A stretch of DNA of 64,000 bases, taken from UBA1479 sp963976055 (lineage in GTDB: Bacteria > Pseudomonadota > Alphaproteobacteria > Rhodospirillales > Casp-alpha2). The notes beneath the pieces were generated by a model, which saw only the letters and a program-made list of their open reading frames with translations, had not been told where the DNA came from and searched no databases. Numbering within the stretch: the stretch's first letter is position 1; each line of letters opens with the position of its first letter. The stretch is taken from assembly GCA_963976055.1 (NCBI GenBank), contig CAXBJB010000003.1:310001-374000 (forward strand), written 5' to 3'. Below are positions 23,444-31,993 of this stretch, one piece after another. A program made the position numbers and the translations under genes.

Positions 23444-25267
23444 TCAGTCGGCGAGGTGAATCCAATCCGGGATTTTTATATCCTGGCCGCCCAGGTCCAG
23501 GCGCCACGATGTTCCTTCGCCCTGTTCGGGAAATTGCGCAAATCCCCGCTTGGCGTAGAAGTCCGCGACCTGCTCATTCTTCTTGGTCGGAAGATAGGCG
23601 CCGACGAGTTCCCGGTAACCGTTCATCGCGGCGTCTTTGGCGATGCGCGCCATCAGGGTGTCCTCGGCGCCGCGCCCCAGCGCCCGGCAAGACATCAGGA
23701 AGGTGTCGATCTCCAGGCTCCCACCGTCTTCTCGGGGCTTGGTTATGGCGACGCCGATCAGGCCGATGTCAGAGACCTTGTCGCGAAGTTTCAGGTAATA
23801 GACGCCCATGTCCGGCGCCGCGAGGAAGCGTTCGATATCGCCTTCCGTATAGCGGCGGGTGGTCAGGTTGAATTGGTTGGTTTTCTGGGTCAGTTGCGCG
23901 ACCCGCCCGATCTCGCGCGGGCCCGGCACGCCGATCGTGGCGACGATTTCCAGGCTGCGCAGGTAGTCCTCCAGCGATTCCGCGGTGCTCACCATCCGCT
24001 TGCGGGTGCGTTCGGCGGCCATCATCTCGCTGCGCTTGGCATCCTCCGCCGACAGGGTCGGCGTGTCGAAGAAGGCGCGGTCCGTCAGAAGCGTGCGGAA
24101 ACCGGAAGGATCTCCCGACACATGCAGGACGGCGATTTCCGGAACGGCCTGACGGATGAAATCGCATTCGAAGGCGTTGTCGTCCGCGAACACGAGCGCG
24201 TCGATGCCGATGTTCAATTCCTCGGCGATGCGCCGCAGGTTCGTCGCCTTGTCGTCCCAATTGATCTGCGTGGCGACGAAATGCTCCTCGCGCAGGAGCA
24301 TGTCCGGGTGTTCGCGCAGAACCTCGAGAACGTCCGGTTCATTGTTCTTCGAACAGATCGCCAGCATGACGCCGCGCCGGCGCAGGTTCAGGGCCTCGCG
24401 CTGAAAGGCTTGGTAGGCGGCGCTGACCTTGATGCCGTCAAGACCGTCCTCGCCGACAATTCCCCCCCATAGCGTTCCGTCGCAATCGAGAACCAGGCAT
24501 TTGCGGACCTGCCCGAACAACACCCGCAACAACGCCCCGTAATGATCGCCGAGGGGGGCGAGAATTTCCGCCGAAAGCGGGGCCCGGGCGGCGTTCCAAT
24601 GGCGGTCGTTAACGGCATGTCGGTATCCATGGGCGGCGAACAGGCTGAAGTAATCGACCCAGTAGACATCGGCGATCTGCTTTGCTGCGGCGATCAGCGC
24701 CTGATTCAGGCGGATCAGCGCATGGGCCTGATAGCAGGTGTCCTGCGCATCGAGAATGCCCATGGCGGGCGCGGCGGGAAGCGGGAAATTGTTGATCAGG
24801 ATCGGGGCGTTGCTTTGGCGCCGGATGGCGGAGAGCAACATCAGCGTATCCTGGCACAGCCGGTCAATTTCCGTGGTGATGTCCTGCGCGGTCAGTTCGG
24901 GAAACGCCGTCGCCAGTTGCGGGGAAAGGGTTTCCAGCCAATTGGCGATGATGATCGCATCGGGATTGTGCCGGTAAAGTCCGGCGTCGGGATCATGGAC
25001 CTCAGCCGCGGAGGCATCGAAATCGGCGACATAGGTTTCCGGGCGTCTGCCGCATAACAGAACCTGGGCCTCGATTGCCGGCAAAACCGGCTCAATCGTG
25101 AAATTTCGCAAAACCGCCAGGCGATAGGGCGGGAACCGGTCCTTGGGCGCGGCCTCCTTGGCGTTCGCCAGGGCCGAATAGGCGACATAACCGGGGTCCC
25201 GACGCGCGCGGTCGAGGGCGGCCTCAAACGGCGACGGCGGCTTCGCGGCGACGTCGTCCGGCATCAT
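23444..25267 (-). CDS. FkbH-like HAD-IIIC enzyme (putative glyceryl-ACP synthase)
   Basis: FkbH-like proteins take a glyceryl unit from 1,3-bisphosphoglycerate, dephosphorylate it and load it on an ACP. The 607-residue protein has the expected three parts: an SGNH-like N-terminal region (about 1-260) with PILINNFPLP and NDRHWNAARAPLS; the HAD core from about 275 with KCLVLDCDGTLWGGIVGEDG, SKNNEPDVLEVLREHPDM and VFADDNAFECDFIRQAVPE; and a GNAT-like C-terminus with QKTNQFNLTTRRY and FLMSCRALGRGAEDTLM. The start at 25267 overlaps the methyltransferase stop as ATGA, which decides between two adjacent ATGs. With a methyltransferase before it and an ACP after it, a methylated glyceryl-ACP is a reasonable product. 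Confidence 0.88.
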   Translation of the reverse strand: MMPDDVAAKPPSPFEAALDRARRDPGYVAYSALANAKEAAPKDRFPPYRLAVLRNFTIEPVLPAIEAQVLLCGRRPETYVADFDASAAEVHDPDAGLYRHNPDAIIIANWLETLSPQLATAFPELTAQDITTEIDRLCQDTLMLLSAIRRQSNAPILINNFPLPAAPAMGILDAQDTCYQAHALIRLNQALIAAAKQIADVYWVDYFSLFAAHGYRHAVNDRHWNAARAPLSAEILAPLGDHYGALLRVLFGQVRKCLVLDCDGTLWGGIVGEDGLDGIKVSAAYQAFQREALNLRRRGVMLAICSKNNEPDVLEVLREHPDMLLREEHFVATQINWDDKATNLRRIAEELNIGIDALVFADDNAFECDFIRQAVPEIAVLHVSGDPSGFRTLLTDRAFFDTPTLSAEDAKRSEMMAAERTRKRMVSTAESLEDYLRSLEIVATIGVPGPREIGRVAQLTQKTNQFNLTTRRYTEGDIERFLAAPDMGVYYLKLRDKVSDIGLIGVAITKPREDGGSLEIDTFLMSCRALGRGAEDTLMARIAKDAAMNGYRELVGAYLPTKKNEQVADFYAKRGFAQFPEQGEGTSWRLDLGGQDIKIPDWIHLAD

Positions 25268-26217
25268 GCGTGCTCCAGCAGCGCGCAATAATTGACTGTC
25301 ACCAGTTCCTCTTCCCATTTTTCCTCGGGAATGTTCTCCGCCGCGAGGGCCAGGTCGTGGCGGATGCGGAACCCGGACTCGGTCATCAATTGCCGGATCT
25401 CGGCAGCGGAATGGAAATGGTAGACATGGTCCAGCGCGGGGCAGTTCGCGCAGGTCGACATGTAGACGGTGCCGCCCGGGGCCAGAAGTTCCTTGGTCCG
25501 GTCCATGAAGGCCCGTGCGTCGTTCACGTGTTCGAGAACCTCGCCCATGATGATGAAGTCGAAATCCTGACCGCCGACGTCGGTGGTCAGGTAGTCGCCG
25601 TGCACGATCTTCAGCCGGTCCAGGTCCGCCTGGAAGGTCCGCAGGGTCTCCTTTGCGATGCGAATGGAGGTTTCGCTGATGTCGACGGCGGTTCCATGGA
25701 TGTTGGGATAGCGCGACAGCATGGTCGAGGAGAACAGGCCGTGGCCGAGGCCGATTTCCAGGTAGCGGCCGGTATTGGCGGGGGGCAGGTGCTCCAGGAA
25801 AAAATGGAACAATGCGTAATGGTTCGGCCAGAACATGTACGAAACCAGGAGGCCGATCATGTAATAGCGCATGACATCCAGGTCATTGTAGACGTGGGTC
25901 TGGGCGATGCAGGAATTGTCGATCCGGTACTTCCCCGACTTCTTGAAACGGATCTGCTCCGACAAGAAGTCCATGCACATCTTGTTGTATGCCCGGGCGG
26001 CCTCTGCCCGGGCGGTGTCATCGGTCATGAAGCTGTGGTTGAGAATTCGGCTCAGGCCTTCGGCGAAGGCCCAGTATTCCGGCCCACGGGTCGCTAAGAA
26101 GCCCTCGATTCGCTTCTTTTGAAGCGGGTTTTCACTGGCGATCAGATTGATAATCCGTGTCAATTCGGGGCAATCGTCTCTGCCTTGCGGCGCCTTGCCG
26201 GCGGCCATGGATGTCAT
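25264..26217 (-). CDS. SAM-dependent methyltransferase
   Basis: A 317-residue class I methyltransferase. Motif I is YLEIGLGHGLFSSTML near residue 155, followed by GTAVDISETSIRIAKETLR and FDFIIMGEVLEHVNDARAFM. The 150-residue N-terminal extension (EYWAFAEGLSRILNHSF, CMDFLSEQIRFKKSG) is of a kind seen in methyltransferases of biosynthetic loci. It is first in the minus-strand operon with the FkbH-like enzyme, ACP and ligase, and translationally coupled to FkbH. A plausible task is O-methylation of the glyceryl unit or of the finished acyl sugar; C. jejuni Cj1300 occupies a similar setting, from memory. Confidence 0.85.
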   Translation of the reverse strand: MTSMAAGKAPQGRDDCPELTRIINLIASENPLQKKRIEGFLATRGPEYWAFAEGLSRILNHSFMTDDTARAEAARAYNKMCMDFLSEQIRFKKSGKYRIDNSCIAQTHVYNDLDVMRYYMIGLLVSYMFWPNHYALFHFFLEHLPPANTGRYLEIGLGHGLFSSTMLSRYPNIHGTAVDISETSIRIAKETLRTFQADLDRLKIVHGDYLTTDVGGQDFDFIIMGEVLEHVNDARAFMDRTKELLAPGGTVYMSTCANCPALDHVYHFHSAAEIRQLMTESGFRIRHDLALAAENIPEEKWEEELVTVNYCALLEHA

Positions 26218-26469
26218 GTCTGAACCCTAAAATTCCTGCAAAGGCCGAATTGAGGTTTCGGCTGTCATGCCATGGTGGATGGGATATGGCCTTAAATCAT
26301 TGCACCCGACAGGGTGTTGCGAAAATCGATCCACAACCCGATTCTAACGAAATGTTCACCTTTCTCCCCTCCGATATCGCGTGGCAATTAAACCAAATGT
26401 TAGTTGCTAAAGTCTTACCCTGCAGGATACTAGCAAGCACCCGTGAGAACCGGAAGGAGCGACTCCTAG
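26218..26469. promoter_or_regulatory. Divergent promoter region of the two acyl operons
   Basis: The 252-bp gap separates the minus-strand methyltransferase operon from the plus-strand ACP operon. The plus side ends in GGAAGGAGCGACTCCTAG before the ATG, a strong ribosome site. AATTAAACCAAATGTTAGTT near 26385 resembles a CtrA box with 8 instead of 7 spacer bases. No perfect promoter was seen. Confidence 0.5.
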
Positions 26470-26778
26470 ATGATCGACAAGCAGAAAGCGATTGCCCTAA
26501 TTCAGGACAGCCTGGACAGCCTGAACCGCTCCGGCACAATCAAAAATGCCATCGCCGTCGACGGCGAGACGGTTCTGATGGGAAGCGGCGCAGACGGTGG
26601 GCTTGATTCCCTCGGCTTCGTCACCTTCATCATGGATCTGGAAGACCGCCTGATGACGGCGGTCGGGGCCGATTGCGCCATCGTTCTGACCGACATCCAG
26701 GGGTTTGACATCAACAGCCCGACGCTGACGGCGGGCATTCTTGCGGACCATGTCGTGGGGCTTTCCGCGGGCACCTGA
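26470..26778 (+). CDS. Acyl carrier protein (ACP 2)
   Basis: A 102-residue carrier protein with the phosphopantetheine serine in GGLDSLGFVTFIMDLEDRL near residue 47. It is a little longer than a fatty-acid ACP and quite different from ACP 1, so the two probably serve different steps. It heads the plus-strand operon with a reductase, metallo-hydrolase, KASIII and dehydratase-reductase fusion, and is the likely carrier for chain elongation by those enzymes. Confidence 0.9.
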   Translation: MIDKQKAIALIQDSLDSLNRSGTIKNAIAVDGETVLMGSGADGGLDSLGFVTFIMDLEDRLMTAVGADCAIVLTDIQGFDINSPTLTAGILADHVVGLSAGT

Positions 26779-26811
26779 TCCGCACGGCGTGGCGGATAGG
26801 CTGAGAACCAT

Positions 26812-27537
26812 ATGGCTGACACAGACCAAAGCAAGAAGGTGGTGGTCGTCACCGGTGCCAGCCGGGGGCTCGGCCGGGCATTGGCCGAACATTTTTTGGC
26901 AAGGGGTTATGTGGTCGCCGGCTGCAGCCGCGGGGAGGCGACGATCTCCGATCCTGCCTATCACCACTCGACCGTCGATATCCGTAAGGAAGTCGACGTC
27001 CAGGCCTGGGCGCGGGCGCTGCGCCGCGAATTTGGCGGTGCCGACGTCCTTATTGCCAATGCCGGTCTGGCACGCTCGGCTTTGTACCTGTCGCTGACCC
27101 CGGGAGACGTCTTTGACGACTTCTTGCGGGTCAATTTCGCGGGCGTGTTCTACAGCCTGCGGGAGATCAGCAAACTGATGCTGCGCCGACAGAATGCGCG
27201 GATATTGACGATTTCTTCGACCATGGTTCCCCTGCATCAGGAAGGCACAGCCTGCTATTCCGCCACCAAGGCTGCGGTCCAGGAAATGACCAAGGTTCTG
27301 GCCAAGGAATTGGCGCCGCAGGGCATCACCTGCAACGTCATCGCGCCGGCGATGATGGACACCGAGGCGTCGCAGGAACTGGCCAAGGATAACGATTGGA
27401 AGGAGCGGATGCTGCGGCTACAGACCATCCCCCGGGTGATCGCCATGGAGGAAGTCTGTCACGTCGCGGACTTTTTCGTTTCGCCCTTGAGCGCCGCGAT
27501 CACCGGCCAAGTCATCTACATCGGGTTGGCTGATTGA
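26812..27537 (+). CDS. FabG-like short-chain dehydrogenase/reductase
   Basis: A 241-residue SDR. The nucleotide site is VTGASRGLGRALAEHFLARG; IANAGLARSALY, ISSTMVPLHQEGTACYSATK with the Tyr-x-x-x-Lys pair, and the catalytic Ser (ISSTM) are all present. It would reduce a 3-keto group on an ACP-bound chain. It lies 33 bp after ACP 2 and its stop overlaps or touches the start of the metallo-hydrolase gene. Confidence 0.9.
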   Translation: MADTDQSKKVVVVTGASRGLGRALAEHFLARGYVVAGCSRGEATISDPAYHHSTVDIRKEVDVQAWARALRREFGGADVLIANAGLARSALYLSLTPGDVFDDFLRVNFAGVFYSLREISKLMLRRQNARILTISSTMVPLHQEGTACYSATKAAVQEMTKVLAKELAPQGITCNVIAPAMMDTEASQELAKDNDWKERMLRLQTIPRVIAMEEVCHVADFFVSPLSAAITGQVIYIGLAD

Positions 27538-27542
27538 TCTCC

Positions 27543-28232
27543 ATGGGTCCTGATCGAGAATGCCAGGTCGGGGAATTCCGGGTCGCTACGGTGAAAACCG
27601 GCCGTTGGAAGGAAAACGCCTATGTCGTTCAGCATCTGCCGAGCGGTGAGGCCGTCCTGGTCGATCCCGGCGACGACGCGGAACGCATTATGGGCGTCAT
27701 CGCGGCGTTTGACGCGTCGCCCCGTGTGATCCTGCTGACCCATGCCCATTTTGACCACATCGGCGCTCTGGATGCCTTGTGCCGTAAATACGGCTTGCCG
27801 TTTCACATGCACAGCCGCGACCTGCCCCTGCTGCGTCGTGCATCCCTCTATGCCATGAGCTTCGAGCGCCGGGTCATCACCGTGCCCGACGCGCATGTGC
27901 CGCTGGAAGGGGCGCGGCTCGATTGGAAAGGCGCTCCGATTTCCTACGTCCATACGCCGGGCCATACGGACGGCGGCGTGTGTTACCATTGGAACGGCTT
28001 ATGTTTTACCGGGGACACGTTGATGAAACGCTTGATCGGCCGCACGGATTTGCCGGGCTCGAGCGGCGTGGGTTTGTCTGAATCGATCTCCCGTTTGCTC
28101 GAAACCTTGGCCCCGGAAACGTTGATGTTCCCAGGACACGGCGGCACCTGGACCGTGGCGGAAGCCCGGGAATGGTGGGCGCTGAACCAGGCCGATCCGC
28201 CGGAATACTTGATGGAGGGCTTTGGGCGATGA
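27543..28232 (+). CDS. Metallo-beta-lactamase-fold hydrolase
   Basis: A 229-residue hydrolase with the full di-metal set: LTHAHFDHIG near residue 62 (H-x-H-x-D-H), VHTPGHTDGG, FTGDTLM, and MFPGHGGTW near the end. Sequences of this glyoxalase II-like group hydrolyse thioesters and similar bonds. In this operon a plausible role is a thioesterase acting on an ACP-bound or CoA-bound intermediate. An alternative TTG start at 27534 would overlap the reductase stop; the ATG at 27543 was chosen. Its stop overlaps the KASIII start (ATGA), so expression is coupled. Confidence 0.87.
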   Translation: MGPDRECQVGEFRVATVKTGRWKENAYVVQHLPSGEAVLVDPGDDAERIMGVIAAFDASPRVILLTHAHFDHIGALDALCRKYGLPFHMHSRDLPLLRRASLYAMSFERRVITVPDAHVPLEGARLDWKGAPISYVHTPGHTDGGVCYHWNGLCFTGDTLMKRLIGRTDLPGSSGVGLSESISRLLETLAPETLMFPGHGGTWTVAEAREWWALNQADPPEYLMEGFGR

Positions 28233-29233
28233 CGCGTGACCGGGACTACGGCGTCGGCGTCGTCGGTGTCGGCAAATATTTGCCGGACCGTGTTCTGAGC
28301 AACGCGGACCTGGAACGCAGCACGGGGATGCCGGCCGCCGAGATCGAGGAAAAAACCGGTATCCGTGAACGGCGCCAGGCCCATGACGACGAGACCGCAT
28401 CGGAAATGTCCGCCGCTGCCGCCCGCGACGCCTTGGCCATGGCAGGGATCGCGCCCGAAGAACTGGGCCTGATCATCACCTGCACCTTCACCGGGGATTA
28501 CGTCTATCCCGCCGTTTCCTGCCGAATTCAGGACATCATCGGGGCACGTAACGCCGGCGCTTTCGACATCATGGCCAACTGCACGGGGTTTCAGGTCGGT
28601 CTCGGTGTTGCCTCGGACCGGCTTCTGATCGATCCGTCCGTCGGGCCCGCGCTGGTCGTCGGCACCGCCTTGCAGTCCCGTTTTATCAACTATGCGGATG
28701 CGGCCTCGGCCGTCTACTTTGGCGACGGCGTGGGCGCGGCCGTGCTGGACCGGGTGGACCCGGGTTACGGGATCATCGCCAACGACGTGTCGGCCAACGG
28801 CCGCGCCTTCGATGCGGTCCGTCTGCGCGGTGGCGGGTCGTCGCACCCCATGCGTCCGGACAATGTGGACCAGGGGCTGCAATACTATGAAATCCAGGGC
28901 CTGGAGGTTTGGAAACAGGTCGTCCAAAATCAGCCGGTTTCGATCCGCCGGGCCTTGGCAAAGTTGGACAAGACCGTCGACGACGTGGATTTCTTTGTGT
29001 TCCACCAGGCCAACCTGCGCCTGATCGAATTCCTGATGGGGAAAATCCGCCAGCCCATGGAAAAGACGGTGATCAACGTGGACCGGTACGGCAACACCGC
29101 GGATGCTTCGCAGGCGATCGCCTTGTGCGACGCGGTGACGCAAGGCCGACTGAAGAAGGACGATCTCGTGGTGCTTTCGGGGGTCGGCGCCGGGTTTATT
29201 TTCGGAACAACCGTGATGCGGTGGCAAGGATGA
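28229..29233 (+). CDS. Beta-ketoacyl-ACP synthase III (FabH-like)
   Basis: A 334-residue KASIII. The catalytic triad is visible: Cys in IMANCTGFQVGL near residue 115, His in FFVFHQANLRLIEFL near 257, Asn in DRYGNTADASQAI near 286. GVGKYLPDRVLSNADLE and EKTGIRERR are the usual N-terminal sequences, and VVLSGVGAGFIFGTTVM the usual end. KASIII enzymes condense an acyl-CoA or acyl-ACP with malonyl-ACP, or in some pathways join two acyl units. C. jejuni carries fabH2 (Cj1303) in its flagellin acyl locus, from memory. The gene overlaps its neighbours by four bases on both sides. Confidence 0.93.
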   Translation: MTRDRDYGVGVVGVGKYLPDRVLSNADLERSTGMPAAEIEEKTGIRERRQAHDDETASEMSAAAARDALAMAGIAPEELGLIITCTFTGDYVYPAVSCRIQDIIGARNAGAFDIMANCTGFQVGLGVASDRLLIDPSVGPALVVGTALQSRFINYADAASAVYFGDGVGAAVLDRVDPGYGIIANDVSANGRAFDAVRLRGGGSSHPMRPDNVDQGLQYYEIQGLEVWKQVVQNQPVSIRRALAKLDKTVDDVDFFVFHQANLRLIEFLMGKIRQPMEKTVINVDRYGNTADASQAIALCDAVTQGRLKKDDLVVLSGVGAGFIFGTTVMRWQG

Positions 29234-30516
29234 CCTATCGCCGGGAAGACGCCAACCCGATCCAACTGGACCTCCGGGATATCATTCCCGGATATGCGGC
29301 GGAACTTCACCATACAGTTACCCAGGAAGACGTCGATACCTTCGCGGCGCTGACCGGTGACTTCAATCCCATCCACCTGGACCCGGAATTCGCCCGCACC
29401 ACCTCGTTCGGCAAACCAATCGTGCACGGTATGCTGACCTCGGCCTTCATCTCCACCATGGTGGGGATGCTGTTGCCGGGGAAGGGGGCATTGTGGACGT
29501 CCCAGACTCTCAATTTCGCGCGCCCGGCCTTTGTTGGAGACACGATCACCGTACGTTCGGAGGTCACGCAGGTTTCGCCCGCGACGCGGACGCTGGTCGC
29601 CAAGGTGACGATCACCAATCAGAACGGGGTCATCGTGGTGACCGGCGACTCGACGGTCCGTCTCCTCGGTGAGGTCGAGGGTGAAACGGCGCCATCGAAA
29701 TCGGCGGCCGGGAAACCGGCTTCCGCGGCAGCGCCCCGACCTGAATTCGCGGGCAAGGCGAAAGAAACGGCGGGTTCCGTCGTGCTGGTGACCGGGGGCA
29801 GCCGGGGGATTGGCGCGGCGACGGCCTTGGCCCTGGCGGCGGACGGTCATGCGGTGGCCGTCAACTTCCTGCGGGATGCCGAAGCCGCCGATAGGGTGGC
29901 GCGCCAGATCACGGCGGCGGGTGGCCGGGCCGTGACCGTTGGGGCGGATGTTTCCAACATAACTGCGGTCGATGCCCTGTTCACGGAGATCGAGGCGACG
30001 TTGGGTGCCGTGACCGGCATTGTCCATTGCGCAGCGCCGGAACCGGTGCCGCAGCCGTTTGGCGACGTCGGATGGGACGATTTCGAGAAACAATTCCGGG
30101 TCCAGGTCGGCGGTGCTCACCATTGCGCCAAACGGGCCATTCCGGGCATGACGGCCTCGGGGCAGGGCGGATCGCTGGTGTTTCTGGGGTCGATCTACGG
30201 CGACAGCGCGCCGCCGCCGCAACAATCGGCCTACGTGGCGGCGAAGGCCGGGCTGGCCGGGTTGACCCGCTCGCTGGCGTCGGAATTCGGCCCCCAGGGC
30301 GTGCGCGTGAACCTGGTGGCACCGGGCATGACCAACACGCAGATGATCGCCAGCTTGCCGGATAAGGCCAAGATGCTGGCGAGAATGAACACGCCCTTGC
30401 GCCGTCTGGCGGAGCCAGAGGACATCGCCAGGGTTATTGCCTTCCTGATCGGGGACGGCGGGCGGCACATTACCGGTGAGACAATCCACGTATCGGGTGG
30501 TGTGACCATGGGGTGA
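29230..30516 (+). CDS. MaoC-type dehydratase fused to a FabG-like reductase
   Basis: A 428-residue fusion. Residues 1-145 are a MaoC-like hot-dog dehydratase/hydratase with LTGDFNPIHLDPEFA, the family Asp/His active site, and KPIVHGMLTSAFIS. A 30-residue Ala/Pro/Ser-rich linker follows. Residues 178-428 are an SDR with LVTGGSRGIGAATALALA, LGSIYGDSAPPPQQSAYVAAK and LVAPGMTNTQM, including the Ser/Tyr/Lys triad. The protein combines two successive steps of a fatty-acid-type cycle, keto reduction and dehydration. The longer frame that starts at 28909 lies inside the KASIII gene, and the ATGA overlap at 29230 gives the real start. Confidence 0.92.
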   Translation: MTYRREDANPIQLDLRDIIPGYAAELHHTVTQEDVDTFAALTGDFNPIHLDPEFARTTSFGKPIVHGMLTSAFISTMVGMLLPGKGALWTSQTLNFARPAFVGDTITVRSEVTQVSPATRTLVAKVTITNQNGVIVVTGDSTVRLLGEVEGETAPSKSAAGKPASAAAPRPEFAGKAKETAGSVVLVTGGSRGIGAATALALAADGHAVAVNFLRDAEAADRVARQITAAGGRAVTVGADVSNITAVDALFTEIEATLGAVTGIVHCAAPEPVPQPFGDVGWDDFEKQFRVQVGGAHHCAKRAIPGMTASGQGGSLVFLGSIYGDSAPPPQQSAYVAAKAGLAGLTRSLASEFGPQGVRVNLVAPGMTNTQMIASLPDKAKMLARMNTPLRRLAEPEDIARVIAFLIGDGGRHITGETIHVSGGVTMG

Positions 30517-30587
30517 TTGCGCCACCGCGCCCGTCCGGGGCCGATCGCATTCTCCGAATTCTTTACGGTATCGAGCCGCCGGTGGCT

Positions 30588-31940
30588 TCAGACGGCGTCT
30601 ACGATCAGGCCGGCCTTCTTGAAGGCCGAGACGCATTCGTCGAACGCGAAGATCGGCAAATCGAACCAATCGGCGATTTCCAACAGATCCTGTTCGCCGT
30701 CGACCGACGGCATCAGTGCGTAATAGGCCTCGCCGATGATGGTTGCGTTGCCGCCGACACCGGCGCCGTGCTGATAGGGGAAGACACCGTAACGGGACAG
30801 GAAGGGGGTCGCAGTATAGGTGCCCTTATAGCGGCGTGCGCGATCCACGGCCATGCAGGCGGCCCAGCCGATTTCCAGGGTGCCGAACAGATTGTCGGCC
30901 GAGACGAGGTCGAGATTGTCGGCTGAAGAATGGTATTCGGGGTATCCCCCTTCCGTGCTCGATCCGGCGCGGGTGATGTTGGCGATTGGCAGGTCGACGC
31001 CGATCGAGTTGAAATGCATGGGGTCGGAGCCGCCGAAAATATTGAATTTCCGGGAATTGATTTCCTGGCCGCACAACAGCATGGCGTGATGGGCGGCCCG
31101 GTCGAAGACCGAATCGTTCCGCTTTGTGCGGTCAATGCGGACCGGCCGATCGTCGCCGCAAATTCCGAACTGGTATCCGCCGATGGTCTTGGCCAAGCGA
31201 TCCGGATATTTGTCGATATAAGTGATCGGCCCGATCGTTTCCGGCCAGATCACCAGCCGGTACGAATAGTACCGATCCGGCACCTGAGCGAGCAACCGGA
31301 ACAGTTCGGCCGCGACGACGCAGCCGCTGAGATTGTCGTTGGCGCCCCTGGGGTGGCAGAGATAGCTGGAAATCAGAATTTCGGTCTCGACCTCGCCGGG
31401 CAGGTAATATTCGCCCATGCGAAGGAAGCCCTCGTTGTGTTCGGTATCAATTTTAACCTTGTATTTCCCAGGCTTCAGGCGCTGCAGCATGTTGTCCGGC
31501 ATGCATAGGCCCCAGGCTTTTCGAAAGTAAGCCTGGCGCAGCGGTACCGCGTCCGGCAGGTAAGGCATGGTCACGACATGTTCGAGAAGCTCGTCACGGT
31601 CGATCTCTCCCTCGAAGGACTGGGAATAGATCCAGACGCTGTACGGCTCCTTTTCAAAGTCGATGATACGATTGCCGTCCGGGTCCTCGACCCAGGCTTC
31701 GTTGACCTTGAACTCCGGCGGGATGGTCCAGTCCAGAACCTCGGATCCGGTCGGAAACTCGGTGATTTCCAGTGGCACCTGTTTCTGCAGGATTTCAAGC
31801 GAAGCAAGGAAATCGGGGCCGCAAAGGGCACGGTAACGAGGGAACAGTTTCTCCATCATCTGCCACATGGACTCCTTGTTTTCCGGGCCCGGTGCGACAA
31901 GGTCGGTGAAGGTGTCTCGCCAGTTCTCAATACCGCGCAT
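30588..31940 (-). CDS. DUF4910/DUF2172 aminopeptidase-like protein with winged-helix domain
   Basis: A 450-residue protein of a family found in polysaccharide and flagellin glycan loci. An M28-peptidase-like fold is indicated by ISSYLCHPRGANDNLSGCVVA (near residue 190) and EGGYPEYHSSADNLDLVSA (near 330), which carry the expected metal ligands; the C-terminal 80 residues are the winged-helix part. From memory, the C. jejuni homologue Cj1295 is needed for the di-O-methylglyceroyl group on pseudaminic acid of flagellin. It is convergent with the KASIII/MaoC operon and sits beside a sulfotransferase-like gene. A direct role in attaching or processing the acyl group is inferred from that precedent. 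Confidence 0.82.
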   Translation of the reverse strand: MRGIENWRDTFTDLVAPGPENKESMWQMMEKLFPRYRALCGPDFLASLEILQKQVPLEITEFPTGSEVLDWTIPPEFKVNEAWVEDPDGNRIIDFEKEPYSVWIYSQSFEGEIDRDELLEHVVTMPYLPDAVPLRQAYFRKAWGLCMPDNMLQRLKPGKYKVKIDTEHNEGFLRMGEYYLPGEVETEILISSYLCHPRGANDNLSGCVVAAELFRLLAQVPDRYYSYRLVIWPETIGPITYIDKYPDRLAKTIGGYQFGICGDDRPVRIDRTKRNDSVFDRAAHHAMLLCGQEINSRKFNIFGGSDPMHFNSIGVDLPIANITRAGSSTEGGYPEYHSSADNLDLVSADNLFGTLEIGWAACMAVDRARRYKGTYTATPFLSRYGVFPYQHGAGVGGNATIIGEAYYALMPSVDGEQDLLEIADWFDLPIFAFDECVSAFKKAGLIVDAV

Positions 31941-31993
31941 GCTCGTTGCCTTTGCGTCTCCGTGATGCCGATTTCCCGGTTCGGACGGGCTGG

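Noticed and set aside
23164..30516. Housekeeping fatty acid synthesis cluster
   Set aside because: No fabD, fabF or malonyl transferase is present; an FkbH-like enzyme, an AMP ligase and two dissimilar ACPs point to a dedicated pathway.
28930..30669. 579-residue minus-strand open frame
   Set aside because: Arg/His-rich antisense of the KASIII and MaoC-SDR genes, with no recognisable domain.
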